Part shown: piece by piece, positions 41,563 to 49,829 of the stretch | Position numbering within the stretch: the stretch's first letter is position 1 | Layout: every line of letters starts with the position of its first letter | Assembly (NCBI RefSeq): GCF_029894335.1 | Contig: NZ_JARXZC010000014.1 | Span: 62,001-126,000 of the forward strand | Length of the DNA: 64,000 nucleotides | Origin: Kitasatospora sp. MAP5-34 | Lineage (GTDB): Bacteria; Actinomycetota; Actinomycetes; Streptomycetales; Streptomycetaceae | Direction: 5' to 3' | Program-made: the position numbers and the translations under genes | The notes under the pieces: generated by a model | Database searches by the model: none | Told to the model about the DNA's origin: nothing | The model's input: the letters and a program-made list of their open reading frames with translations, nothing else

Positions 41563-44500
41563 CGGCGCCGGTGAGAGGTACTCAACTCCCGCCGGTGGCC
41601 GTGGTGGGCATGGCGGTGCTGCTGCCCGGGGCCCCGGACCTGGCGGCCTACTGGCGGAACCTGGTGGGCGGGTTCGACGCGATCACGGACGTCCCCGAGG
41701 GGCGCTGGGACGCGGACTACTACGACCCGCACGCCGCCTCCGGACCGGCCGCACCCGACCGGCTCTACTGCCGGCGCGGTGGCTTCGTGGACGGGCTGGC
41801 CGAGGTGCAGCCGACCCGGTTCGGCATCATGCCGAGCTCGGTCCCGGCCACCGAGCCCGACCAGTTGATCGCGCTCCAGGTCGCCGCCGCCGCGATCGCG
41901 GACGCCGGCGGCCCGGACCGGCTGCCGGACCGTGACCGGGTCGGGGTGGTGCTGGGCCGGGGCGGGTACCTGACGCCGGGTCTGGTCCGGCTCGACCAGC
42001 GGGTGCGCAGCGCGCACCAGGTGGTACGCACTCTCGGGGAGCTGCTGCCGGATCTGACGGTAAGTCAGCTCGAAAAGGTGCGCGCGGCGTTCGCCGACCA
42101 ACTCGGGCCGGACCGGCCGGAGTCGGCGATCGGCCTGGTGCCCAACCTGGCCGCCTCCCGGGTGGCCAACCGGCTGGACCTGCGTGGCCCCGCCTACACG
42201 GTGGACGCCGCCTGCGCGTCCTCGCTGGTCGCCGTCGACCAGGCGGTCGGCGAACTGGCCACCGGCCGCTGCGACGTGGTGCTGGCCGGCGGGGTGCACC
42301 ACTGCCACGACGTCACGTTGTGGAGCGTGTTCGCGCAGCTGCGGGCGCTCTCGCCGAGCCAGCGGATCCGCCCGTTCCACAAGGGTGCCGACGGGCTGCT
42401 GATCGGTGAGGGTACCGGCGTGGTGGTGCTCAAGCGGCTCGCCGACGCGGAACGCGACGGAGACCGGGTGTACGCGGTGATCCGTGGCACCGGCGTGGCC
42501 AGCGACGGGCGGACCGCCGGCCTGGCCAACCCCGACCCGGGCGGTCAGGCCCGGGCCGTCCGGGCGGCCTGGCGGGCGGCCGGGCTCGACCCGGCGGCGC
42601 CCGGCGCGCTCGGCCTGCTGGAGGCGCACGGCACGGCGACCCCGGCCGGTGATTCCGCCGAACTCGCCACCCTGGCCGAGGTGTTCGGGCCTTCCGCAGG
42701 CGGCGAGCGGGCGGTGCTGGGCTCGGTGAAGTCCATGATCGGGCACACCATGCCCGCCGCCGGCGTCGCCGGTCTGATCAAGGCGGCGCTGGCCGTGCAC
42801 CACGGCGTGCTGCTGCCCACACTGCACTGCGACGACCCGCACCCGGCGCTCGCCGCCACCCGCTTCCGTACCATCGGCGCGGCCCAGCCCTGGGAGACCA
42901 GCCCTGACGGGCCGCCGCGCCGCGCTGCGGTCAACGCCTTCGGCTTCGGCGGCATCAACGCCCATGTGGTGCTGGAACAGGCCCCAAGTGCTGTTCCTCG
43001 TAAGGCTGTTACGAGCGTCACCGAATCTGAGCGGGTGCTCCGGCTGGCCGCCGACGGGCCCGAGCGGCTGGCCGAACTGCTGGCGGCCGACGACTCGGCA
43101 CTGCTGGCCGCAGCAGCGGCCGAGCCCGGCGGCTCTGCGCCGCGCTGCCGGGTGGCGATCGCGGACCCGACGCCCAAGCGGCTCGCGCTGGCGCGCCGGG
43201 CGGTGTCCCGGGGGCGGGCCTGGCGGGGGCGGGGCGACGTGTGGTTCGCCCCCGAGCCGCTGCTCGGCCCGGGACCGGCCGGTGGCCGGGTCGCGTTCCT
43301 CTTCCCCGGCCTGGAGGGCGAGTTCACCCCTCGGGTGGACGAGGTCGCCGATCACTTCGGCCTGCCGCGCCCGCTCCCGCCGGAGGCGGCGGCCGAGGTG
43401 GGCGACATCGGACGGCACGGCGTCGGCGTGGTCGCCGTCGGGCGGCTGCTCGACACCGCCCTGAGCCGGATCGGCATCCGGCCGGACGGCGTGGCCGGGC
43501 ACAGCGTCGGCGAGTGGACCGCCATGATCGCGGGCGGGCTCTACGCCGGCGACTCGGTGGACGCCTTCCTGGAGTCCTTCGACCCGGACTCGCTGCTCGT
43601 CCCCGGGCTGGCCTTCGCCGCGCTCGGGGCGCCCGCCGACCGGGTGCTCGAAGCGCTCGCGACGGTCGACGGGATGTCCGAGGTCGTCCTGTCGCACGAC
43701 AACGCACCGCAGCAGTCGATCGTCTGCGGTCCGCAGGGGCCGGTCGCGGAGTTGGTCCACTGGTTCCGCGCACGCGGCGTACTCGGCCAGGTGCTGCCGT
43801 TCCGGTCCGGCTTCCACACGCCGATGCTGGCCCCCTACCTCGACCCGATCCGGCGGGCCGCCGACCGCTTCGAGCTGCACCGGCCGACCGTGCCGGTCTG
43901 GTCCGGGACGACGGCCTCGCCGTTCCCGCCGGCCGAGGCGGCGGTGCGCGAGCTGTTCGTCCGGCACCTGCTGGAGCCGGTGCGGTTCCGGTCACTGGTC
44001 GAGGCGATGTACGCGGCGGGCTTCCGGGCGTTCGTCCAGGTGGGCACCGGGCAGCTGGCCTCGCTGGTGGGGGACACCCTGGGCGAACGGGCGCACCTGG
44101 CCGTCGCGGCGAACTCGCCGCACCGCGACGGGCTGGCGCAACTGCGCCGGGTGGCCGCCGCGCTCTGGGTGGACGGCGCCGAACCGGACGCCGCCGCCCT
44201 GCTGCCCGCCCCCGCTCGGGCCGCCACCGTTCAGGCCGCCCTCGCTCGCGCCACTCGGAGTGAGCGCCCGCACCCGGCGGTACCGCTGGACCTCAGCGGG
44301 GCGCTCGTCTCGCTGGACCCGGCCGTGCTCGGCGCGCTCCGCGCCGACCTGGCCGTACCCGGCCCGCAGCAGGTGCCGGACCTCGCCGCGTTCGCCGACC
44401 GCTTCCCGGTGGCGGCCGAACTCGGTGCGCTGCTGCGTGACACCGAGCGCGTCGCCGCCGAACTGATCGGCGCGCGGCAGAAGTTGGCGGACGTCCCGGC

Positions 44501-46115
44501 GCAGCCCGCTCTCAACAGCAGGCTGCACGTCTCCCTCGACACCATGCCCTACCTCATCGACCACTGCTTCTTCCGGCAGCGCCCCGGCTGGCCCGACCCG
44601 ACGGACCGCTGGCCCGTGGTCCCGGCCACCACGATCGTGCAGCACCTGATGGACGCCGCCGAGCGGGCGGCCCCGGGCCAACTGGCCACCAGTGCAAGCG
44701 ATCTGCGGTTCGGGCAGTGGGTTCCGGCCGCGACACCGCTGGACATCGAGATCACCCTCGAACCGGCGGGCCCCGGAGGTCTCGCGGCCAGTTTCGGCGG
44801 GTTCGCGCGTGGCACAGTGGAGTTGGCGGATCGTCATGTCACTCCGCCTGCTCCGTGGCGGGTGGACGCGTCCGGTGAACGCACGCCGGAGCTGACGGCC
44901 GCCGGGCTCTACGACGAGCGGTGGATGTTCCACGGCCCGGCGTTCCAGGGCCTGACCGAGCTGACCGCGCTCGGGGACGCACACGTACGCGGCGTGATCA
45001 CCGCACCGGCCGCTCCCGGGGCGCTGCTGGACAACGTCGGCCAGCTGCTCGGCTACTGGATCATGGCGACCCGCACCGACCGCACCGTCGTCTTCCCGGT
45101 GGGCCTCCGGCAGCTGCGCTTCTACGGCCCGCCACCGCGACCGGGCACCGAACTCAACTGCCACATCCGTATCACCAGCCTCACCGACGCCACCCTCGAA
45201 GCCGACGTCCAGCTGCTGTCCGGCGGCGCGGTCTGGGCGGAGGTCCACGGTTGGCAGGACCGCCGCTTCGACAGCCACCCCGAGACCCGGCCGGTCGAAC
45301 GATTCGTCGAGCGCAACACCCTCTCCACCCCCGAGCCGGGTGGCTGGGTGCTGCTGCACGAGCGTTGGCCCGACCTCGCCTCCCGTGACCTGATCATGCG
45401 AAACCACCTGGGCGCCGCCGAGCGGGCCCGGTACGAGCAGCAGTCGCCGCGCGGACGCCGGGCCTGGCTGCTGGGACGGATCGCGGCGAAGGACGCGGTC
45501 CGGCGGTGGCTCTGGGAGCAGGGCGAGGCGGCGGTGTTCCCCGCCGAGATCGAGGTACGCAACGACCCTCCCCCAGCCTCCGGCCGGGGGTATCCCCATG
45601 GCCGCCCCCGGGTGGTCGGGGTGCACGGCCGGACGTTGCCGGAGCTGGACGTCTCGCTCGCCCACCGGCCCGAGCTGGCCGTGGCGCTGGTCCGGCCGTC
45701 CCGCCCCGGCGGCGGGCCCGGTGTGGGCATCGACCTGGAGGAGGTCACCGATCGCCCGGCCGAGACCCTGTCGGTCGCGCTCGGCCCGGCGGAGCTGGAA
45801 CTGCTGGCGGCCTGCCGGGCGGCCCACGGCGGCTCGCAGGCGCTCTGGTTCACCCGGTTCTGGACGGCGAAGGAGGCGGCGGCCAAGAGCGAGGGCACCG
45901 GACTCCAGGGACGGCCGCGCGACTTCACCGTGATCGCGGCCGATCCGTCCACCCTGCGGGTGACGGTCGGCCGGCGCACCCACCACCTGCGCTGCGCACA
46001 GGTCGCCGGCCCGCCCGGCCGGCCGGAGCGCAGCTACGTCGTGGCCTGGACCACGGGGGAAGACCGTAGTGACGCCAGCAGCAACGACAGCCACGAGAGG
46101 ACAGCCCCGAAGTGA
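41559..46115 (+). CDS. PUFA-synthase-like PKS: KS-AT-DH-PPTase
   Basis: 1518 residues from GTG 41559. KS at about 10-470 with DAACASSL, EAHGTAT and IGHTMPAAG, so apparently active rather than a chain-length factor. AT at about 577-850 with GHSVGEW and FHTPML. Dehydratase hot-dog domain at about 987-1245 with the His in LIDHCFFRQRPGW and the Asp in DNVGQLLGYW. The last 250 residues are an Sfp-type phosphopantetheinyl transferase (GVGIDLEEV and WFTRFWTAKEAAAKSEG), able to activate the ACPs of the pathway. A palindromic element is inserted in frame in the PPTase part (45565-45601). GTGA overlap with the ACP gene. Confidence 0.92.
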   Translation: MTAPVRGTQLPPVAVVGMAVLLPGAPDLAAYWRNLVGGFDAITDVPEGRWDADYYDPHAASGPAAPDRLYCRRGGFVDGLAEVQPTRFGIMPSSVPATEPDQLIALQVAAAAIADAGGPDRLPDRDRVGVVLGRGGYLTPGLVRLDQRVRSAHQVVRTLGELLPDLTVSQLEKVRAAFADQLGPDRPESAIGLVPNLAASRVANRLDLRGPAYTVDAACASSLVAVDQAVGELATGRCDVVLAGGVHHCHDVTLWSVFAQLRALSPSQRIRPFHKGADGLLIGEGTGVVVLKRLADAERDGDRVYAVIRGTGVASDGRTAGLANPDPGGQARAVRAAWRAAGLDPAAPGALGLLEAHGTATPAGDSAELATLAEVFGPSAGGERAVLGSVKSMIGHTMPAAGVAGLIKAALAVHHGVLLPTLHCDDPHPALAATRFRTIGAAQPWETSPDGPPRRAAVNAFGFGGINAHVVLEQAPSAVPRKAVTSVTESERVLRLAADGPERLAELLAADDSALLAAAAAEPGGSAPRCRVAIADPTPKRLALARRAVSRGRAWRGRGDVWFAPEPLLGPGPAGGRVAFLFPGLEGEFTPRVDEVADHFGLPRPLPPEAAAEVGDIGRHGVGVVAVGRLLDTALSRIGIRPDGVAGHSVGEWTAMIAGGLYAGDSVDAFLESFDPDSLLVPGLAFAALGAPADRVLEALATVDGMSEVVLSHDNAPQQSIVCGPQGPVAELVHWFRARGVLGQVLPFRSGFHTPMLAPYLDPIRRAADRFELHRPTVPVWSGTTASPFPPAEAAVRELFVRHLLEPVRFRSLVEAMYAAGFRAFVQVGTGQLASLVGDTLGERAHLAVAANSPHRDGLAQLRRVAAALWVDGAEPDAAALLPAPARAATVQAALARATRSERPHPAVPLDLSGALVSLDPAVLGALRADLAVPGPQQVPDLAAFADRFPVAAELGALLRDTERVAAELIGARQKLADVPAQPALNSRLHVSLDTMPYLIDHCFFRQRPGWPDPTDRWPVVPATTIVQHLMDAAERAAPGQLATSASDLRFGQWVPAATPLDIEITLEPAGPGGLAASFGGFARGTVELADRHVTPPAPWRVDASGERTPELTAAGLYDERWMFHGPAFQGLTELTALGDAHVRGVITAPAAPGALLDNVGQLLGYWIMATRTDRTVVFPVGLRQLRFYGPPPRPGTELNCHIRITSLTDATLEADVQLLSGGAVWAEVHGWQDRRFDSHPETRPVERFVERNTLSTPEPGGWVLLHERWPDLASRDLIMRNHLGAAERARYEQQSPRGRRAWLLGRIAAKDAVRRWLWEQGEAAVFPAEIEVRNDPPPASGRGYPHGRPRVVGVHGRTLPELDVSLAHRPELAVALVRPSRPGGGPGVGIDLEEVTDRPAETLSVALGPAELELLAACRAAHGGSQALWFTRFWTAKEAAAKSEGTGLQGRPRDFTVIAADPSTLRVTVGRRTHHLRCAQVAGPPGRPERSYVVAWTTGEDRSDASSNDSHERTAPK
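45565..45601. repeat. REP-like palindromic element inserted in the PPTase coding region
   Basis: CCCTCCCCCAGCCTCCGG followed by CCGGGGGTATCCCCATGG; the CCCCC/GGGGG arms fold back. I recall similar palindromes dispersed in streptomycete genomes. It adds about eleven residues (PPPASGRGYPHG) without breaking the frame. Confidence 0.6.
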
Positions 46116-46450
46116 CCATCAGCGAGCAGACCGTAGACCTGCAACCGCCCACCGAGCAGGAGGTCCTCACCGAGATCACCGCCATGCTGGCCACCGTGCT
46201 GGAGGAGTACGGCCTCGACGACGCCGAGGCCGCCGCCGAGGTCACCATGGAGTCCCGGTTCACCGAGGATCTCGAACTGGAGAGCATCGACCTGGTCACC
46301 CTGGCCGGGCAGCTCCGGGAGCGCTGGGGCGACCGGATCAACTTCGCCGAGTTCATCGCGGGCATGGAGCTCGACGAGATCATCGGCCTGACGGTCGGCC
46401 GGCTGGTCCGCCATGTGGTGGACCGGCTGCAGACCGCCGGGCGGAGCTGA
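46112..46450 (+). CDS. Discrete acyl carrier protein
   Basis: 112 residues from GTG 46112, overlapping the PKS stop (GTGA). A helical ACP with the phosphopantetheine Ser in LELESIDLV (about residue 58) and acidic helix II. It has a 30-residue N-terminal extension before the conserved core. It provides a second carrier besides the ACP inside the first PKS protein; PUFA synthases usually have several. It could carry the finished chain to the hydrolase or glycosyltransferase. Confidence 0.9.
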   Translation: MTISEQTVDLQPPTEQEVLTEITAMLATVLEEYGLDDAEAAAEVTMESRFTEDLELESIDLVTLAGQLRERWGDRINFAEFIAGMELDEIIGLTVGRLVRHVVDRLQTAGRS

Positions 46451-46451
46451 G

Positions 46452-47312
46452 ATGGCCTTCCTCGACCTCGACGGGCTCCGCTGCCACGTGCAGCGGCTCG
46501 CCCCGCAGGACGGCCGGCCGCCCGCCGCGACCGTCGTCCTGCTGCACGGGCTGCTCACCGACAGCCTCGCCAGTTACTACTTCACCCTGGCCCCCGCGCT
46601 GGCCGCCGCCGGGCTGGACGTGCTGATGTACGACCATCGCGGGCACGGGCGCTCCGGCCGGCCGCCGACCGGCTACCGCCTGGAGCACTTCGTCGACGAC
46701 CTGGAGGCCGTGCTGGACCGGCTCGAGGTGACCGGTCCGGTCCAGTTGGTCGGCAACTCCTTCGGCGGCACGGTGGCTTTCAGCCTCGCCGCCAGGCGTC
46801 CGGAGCAGGTCGCGGGCATCCTGGCCATCGAGTCCGAGCCGGCCTCCCGCGCCTGGGCGGTCAAACTGGACGGCATCCTGCGGCAGGCCGAACGGCACCT
46901 GGTGGAGGAGGAGACGCTCGCCTGGGTCGCCGAGCAGCGCGGCTCGCACACCGCCAGGCTGGCCCGCTCGGCCGGTGCGCTGCTGGCCGGCACCTCGCTG
47001 GCCCGGGACATCCCGGCCAGCCTGCTGCCCGCCGAGGCGGAGCTGCGTTCGATCCGCTGCCCGGTGCTGGCCGTGTACGGCACGGAGTCCGATCTCGCCT
47101 GCCAGGCAGCCTGGTTGGACGGACTGCTGGCCGACTGCCGGAGCACGTTCGTCCCCGGACAGGAACACTCCGTCCTGATCGAGGCCCCCGAGGTGGTGCG
47201 CGAACTCACCCTGTCCTGGCTGCGCGAGCATGGCGCGGACCTGCGCGACGGTGTCCTGCGCGACGGTGCCGTGCGCGACGGTGTCCTGACCGGGCGGGGG
47301 AGTGGCCGGTGA
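46452..47312 (+). CDS. Alpha/beta hydrolase (probable thioesterase)
   Basis: 286 residues from ATG 46452, one base after the ACP stop. Catalytic triad: Ser in LVGNSFGG (about 100), Asp in VYGTESD (about 215), His in GQEHSVL (about 238). An oxyanion HG motif appears at LLHGLLTD. It is well placed to release or transfer the chain from the ACP. The C-terminus ends in three copies of an RDGV/A repeat (47241-47285) that looks dispensable. GTGA overlap with the glycosyltransferase. Confidence 0.85.
   Translation: MAFLDLDGLRCHVQRLAPQDGRPPAATVVLLHGLLTDSLASYYFTLAPALAAAGLDVLMYDHRGHGRSGRPPTGYRLEHFVDDLEAVLDRLEVTGPVQLVGNSFGGTVAFSLAARRPEQVAGILAIESEPASRAWAVKLDGILRQAERHLVEEETLAWVAEQRGSHTARLARSAGALLAGTSLARDIPASLLPAEAELRSIRCPVLAVYGTESDLACQAAWLDGLLADCRSTFVPGQEHSVLIEAPEVVRELTLSWLREHGADLRDGVLRDGAVRDGVLTGRGSGR
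47241..47285. repeat. 15-bp tandem repeat, three copies, hydrolase 3' end
   Basis: CTGCGCGACGGTGTC, CTGCGCGACGGTGCC, GTGCGCGACGGTGTC in frame, encoding LRDGV, LRDGA, VRDGV. Confidence 0.8.
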
Positions 47313-48574
47313 CCAGGTACCTGTTCGTCGTCCCGCCGCTGGTCGGCCACCTCAACCCGGCCGTGGCGGTCGCCGCCGAGCTGGCCGCTCGCGGGCACGC
47401 GGTCGCCTGGGCGGGCCTGCCGGAGCTGGTCGGCTCGCTCGCCGGACCGGACGCCGAGGTCTTCGCGTGCGACGTCCCGGGCGCAGGCGCAGGCAGCACG
47501 GCGGAGCGGCCGCCCGAGCTGCGCGGACCCGGAGCGCTGAAGTTCCTCTGGGAGGACTTCCTGATCCCGCTCGCCGAGGCGATGGCCCCCGGAGTGGAGG
47601 CGGCGGTGGCCCGCTTCCGCCCCGACGTCCTGGTGGTGGACCAACAGGCCGTCGCCGGTGCGCTGGTGGCCGAGCGCCTCGGCCTGCCGTGGGCCACCTC
47701 CGCGACGACCTCGGCGGAGTTCACCGGCGCGCTGGACGGCATGCCGCTGGTGGACGCCTGGATCTCCGGCCTGCTCACCGAGCTGCGCAAGCGCATCGGC
47801 GACCCGGCGGCCGGCACCGATCCGCGCTTCTCCCCGCACCTGATCCTCGCCTTCACCACCCCGGAGCTGGCCGGACCGCTGGCGCCTGCACCGCTGGCGC
47901 CTGGATCGGTGGCGCCTGGATCGGTGGCGCCTGGATCGGTGGCGCCTGGATCGGTGGCGCCTGGACCGGCGGCGGCGCCGGGCGGCCCGATCCGTTTCGT
48001 CGGCCCGGCGATGACGGTACGTCCCACCCAGCCGTCCTTCCCGTGGGAGTGGCTGGACCCGGACCGGGCTACGGTGCTGGTCACCCTCGGTACGGCCAAC
48101 ACCGACGCGAGTGCGGCATTTCTGACAGTCTGTCAGGACGTGCTGCGAGCCCGGTCCGGACGACTTCAGGCCGTGATCGCCGACCCCGGCGGGGTCCTGG
48201 GCACGCCCGAGCCCGATCCCGACGTGCTGGTGCTGCCCGCTGTGCCGCAGTTGCAACTGCTGGCCCGCGTCGCCGCCGTGGTCTGCCACGCCGGCCACAA
48301 CACGGTCTGCGAGGCCCTGTGGCACGGTGTGCCGCTGGTGGTGGCCCCGATCCGGGACGACCAGCCGGTGGTGGCGGGCCAGGTGGTGGCCGCCGGTGCG
48401 GGCGTCCGGGTCCGCTTCGGCCGGACGGGCGCGGCCCGCCTCGGCCAGGCCGTGGACGCGATCCTCGACGATCCCGCCCACCGGGACGGGGCGCGCCACG
48501 TCGGCGCCTCCTTCCGGGCGGCGGGCGGCGCGGCCCGCGCCGCCGCCCACCTCGAAGAGCTGGGGGAGCTGTGA
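47309..48574 (+). CDS. GT1/MGT-family glycosyltransferase
   Basis: 421 residues from GTG 47309. The N-terminal acceptor domain opens with the family pattern VVPPLVGHLNPAVAVAAEL. The C-terminal donor domain has VTLGTANTD and the sugar-nucleotide motif VCHAGHNTVCEALWHGVPLVVAPIRDDQP (spread over residues 327-356), typical of GT-B enzymes of the UDP/dTDP-sugar type. The interdomain linker contains an APGSV pentapeptide repeat (47881-47970). It should glycosylate the lipid made by the PKS, either as a free acid/alcohol or as an ester. No deoxysugar genes are in the window, so a primary-metabolism nucleotide sugar is likely. Confidence 0.9.
   Translation: MTRYLFVVPPLVGHLNPAVAVAAELAARGHAVAWAGLPELVGSLAGPDAEVFACDVPGAGAGSTAERPPELRGPGALKFLWEDFLIPLAEAMAPGVEAAVARFRPDVLVVDQQAVAGALVAERLGLPWATSATTSAEFTGALDGMPLVDAWISGLLTELRKRIGDPAAGTDPRFSPHLILAFTTPELAGPLAPAPLAPGSVAPGSVAPGSVAPGSVAPGPAAAPGGPIRFVGPAMTVRPTQPSFPWEWLDPDRATVLVTLGTANTDASAAFLTVCQDVLRARSGRLQAVIADPGGVLGTPEPDPDVLVLPAVPQLQLLARVAAVVCHAGHNTVCEALWHGVPLVVAPIRDDQPVVAGQVVAAGAGVRVRFGRTGAARLGQAVDAILDDPAHRDGARHVGASFRAAGGAARAAAHLEELGEL
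47881..47970. repeat. 15-bp minisatellite, six units, in the glycosyltransferase linker
   Basis: Four identical copies of GGCGCCTGGATCGGT (47896-47955), flanked by one degenerate copy on each side. They encode APGSV repeats between the two Rossmann domains. Exact identity suggests recent slippage. Confidence 0.9.
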
Positions 48575-49668
48575 TGACCACGACCGAAGCCGGTCCGGAC
48601 GACGGCGAGGCGGCGGTCCGGGCCCGGCAGGTCGCCGCTCTCCGGCCCGCTTACCGGGCCGAACTGGCCGACGGCACCGCCCGGTTCTTCGAACCGCGCC
48701 GCGCCGCCTGCCCGTGGTGCGGCTCCGGCCGCCTGCGGACCAGGCTGCGCACCACCGACCTGCTGCAGCACAAGCCGGGCGGGTTCGTCCTGGACGAGTG
48801 CGAGGGTTGTGCGCACGTCTTCCAGAATCCCCGACTGACCGGCCCGGGGCTGGAGTTCTACTACCGCGACTTCTACGACGGGCTCGGCGAACAGCGGCTC
48901 GGCGGAGTCTTCGGGTCCCGCGTCGGGGCCTATCGCAGCCGCGCCCGCTCGGTGGCCCCCTTCGAGGACGCGCCGGGCAGCTGGCTGGACGTCGGCACCG
49001 GGCACGGCCACTTCTGCGAGACCGCCCGCGAGGTCTTCCCCGGCACGTCCTTCGACGGACTGGACCTCAGCGAGGGCGCCGAGCTGGCCGAGCAGCACGG
49101 CCGGCTGGCCCGTGGCTTCCGCGGCTCCTTCCCCGAACTCGCGCCTGGGCTGGCCGGACAGTACGACGTGGTGAGCATGTTCCACTACCTGGAGCACAGC
49201 ACCGACCCGGCCCGTGAACTGACCGCCGCGCGCGAGGCGCTGCGGCCCGGCGGTCTGCTGCTGATCGAGGTCCCCGACCCGCAGAGCCGCTTCGCCCGCC
49301 TGCTGGGGCGCTGGTGGCTGCCCTGGCTGCAGCCGCAGCACCTCAACCTGATGCCGACGGCCAACCTGCGCCGGAGGCTGTCCGAACTGGGCTTCACCGT
49401 CGTCCTGGAGCAGCACGGCGAGCCGCACGACCCGGTGGACCTGCTCGCGGCCTGCTGGCTGCTGCTGGACGCGATCGCGCCACGCGAGGACCTGCCATGG
49501 CTGCCGGGCGAACCGCCCGGGCGCCTGCGGCGTGCGCTGCGCGGCGCGGTCTTCCTTGCGGGCGCCCCCCTGCTGCTGCTCGCAACCGTGCTCGACCGCC
49601 TGATCGCCACCTTTGCCGGCCGCGCGGGCCTGTCCAACGCCTACCGCCTGCTCGCCCGAAGCGACTGA
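48574..49668 (+). CDS. Class I SAM-dependent methyltransferase with N-terminal zinc-binding motif
   Basis: 364 residues from ATG 48574 (TGATG overlap; GTG 48571 also possible). N-terminal Cys pairs CPWCGSG and CEGCAHVFQNPR (about residues 42 and 78) suggest a zinc site. The SAM-binding motif DVGTGHGHF is at about 136, and the methyltransferase continues through DVVSMFHYLEHS and GGLLLIEVPDP. A hydrophobic segment near residue 325 (FLAGAPLLLLATVL) may bind the membrane. This architecture is common in sugar and natural-product methyltransferases. It probably methylates the glycolipid headgroup. Last gene of the operon. Confidence 0.87.
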   Translation: MTTTEAGPDDGEAAVRARQVAALRPAYRAELADGTARFFEPRRAACPWCGSGRLRTRLRTTDLLQHKPGGFVLDECEGCAHVFQNPRLTGPGLEFYYRDFYDGLGEQRLGGVFGSRVGAYRSRARSVAPFEDAPGSWLDVGTGHGHFCETAREVFPGTSFDGLDLSEGAELAEQHGRLARGFRGSFPELAPGLAGQYDVVSMFHYLEHSTDPARELTAAREALRPGGLLLIEVPDPQSRFARLLGRWWLPWLQPQHLNLMPTANLRRRLSELGFTVVLEQHGEPHDPVDLLAACWLLLDAIAPREDLPWLPGEPPGRLRRALRGAVFLAGAPLLLLATVLDRLIATFAGRAGLSNAYRLLARSD

Positions 49669-49683
49669 TCCGCCGTACGGGCC

Positions 49684-49710
49684 GCCCGCACCGCCCGCTC
49701 GGGTGCGGGC
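49684..49710 (+). terminator. Terminator hairpin after the PKS operon
   Basis: A 9-bp stem GCCCGCACC / GGTGCGGGC with a nine-base loop, 16 bp past the methyltransferase stop. Confidence 0.65.
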
Positions 49711-49829
49711 AGCCCGGTAGCGCAGCGGGAAGCCGCAGCTGGGGCGCGGCTCGGGTGTTCCGGCCCGCTCGGTGCCGGATTCCCCGGACCGGGGCCGCAG
49801 CGTCCGTCGGTACGTCTACGCTCACTCGC

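Noticed and set aside
47881..47970. CRISPR-like array
   Set aside because: The units are 15-bp head-to-tail repeats without spacers, in frame inside a glycosyltransferase gene.
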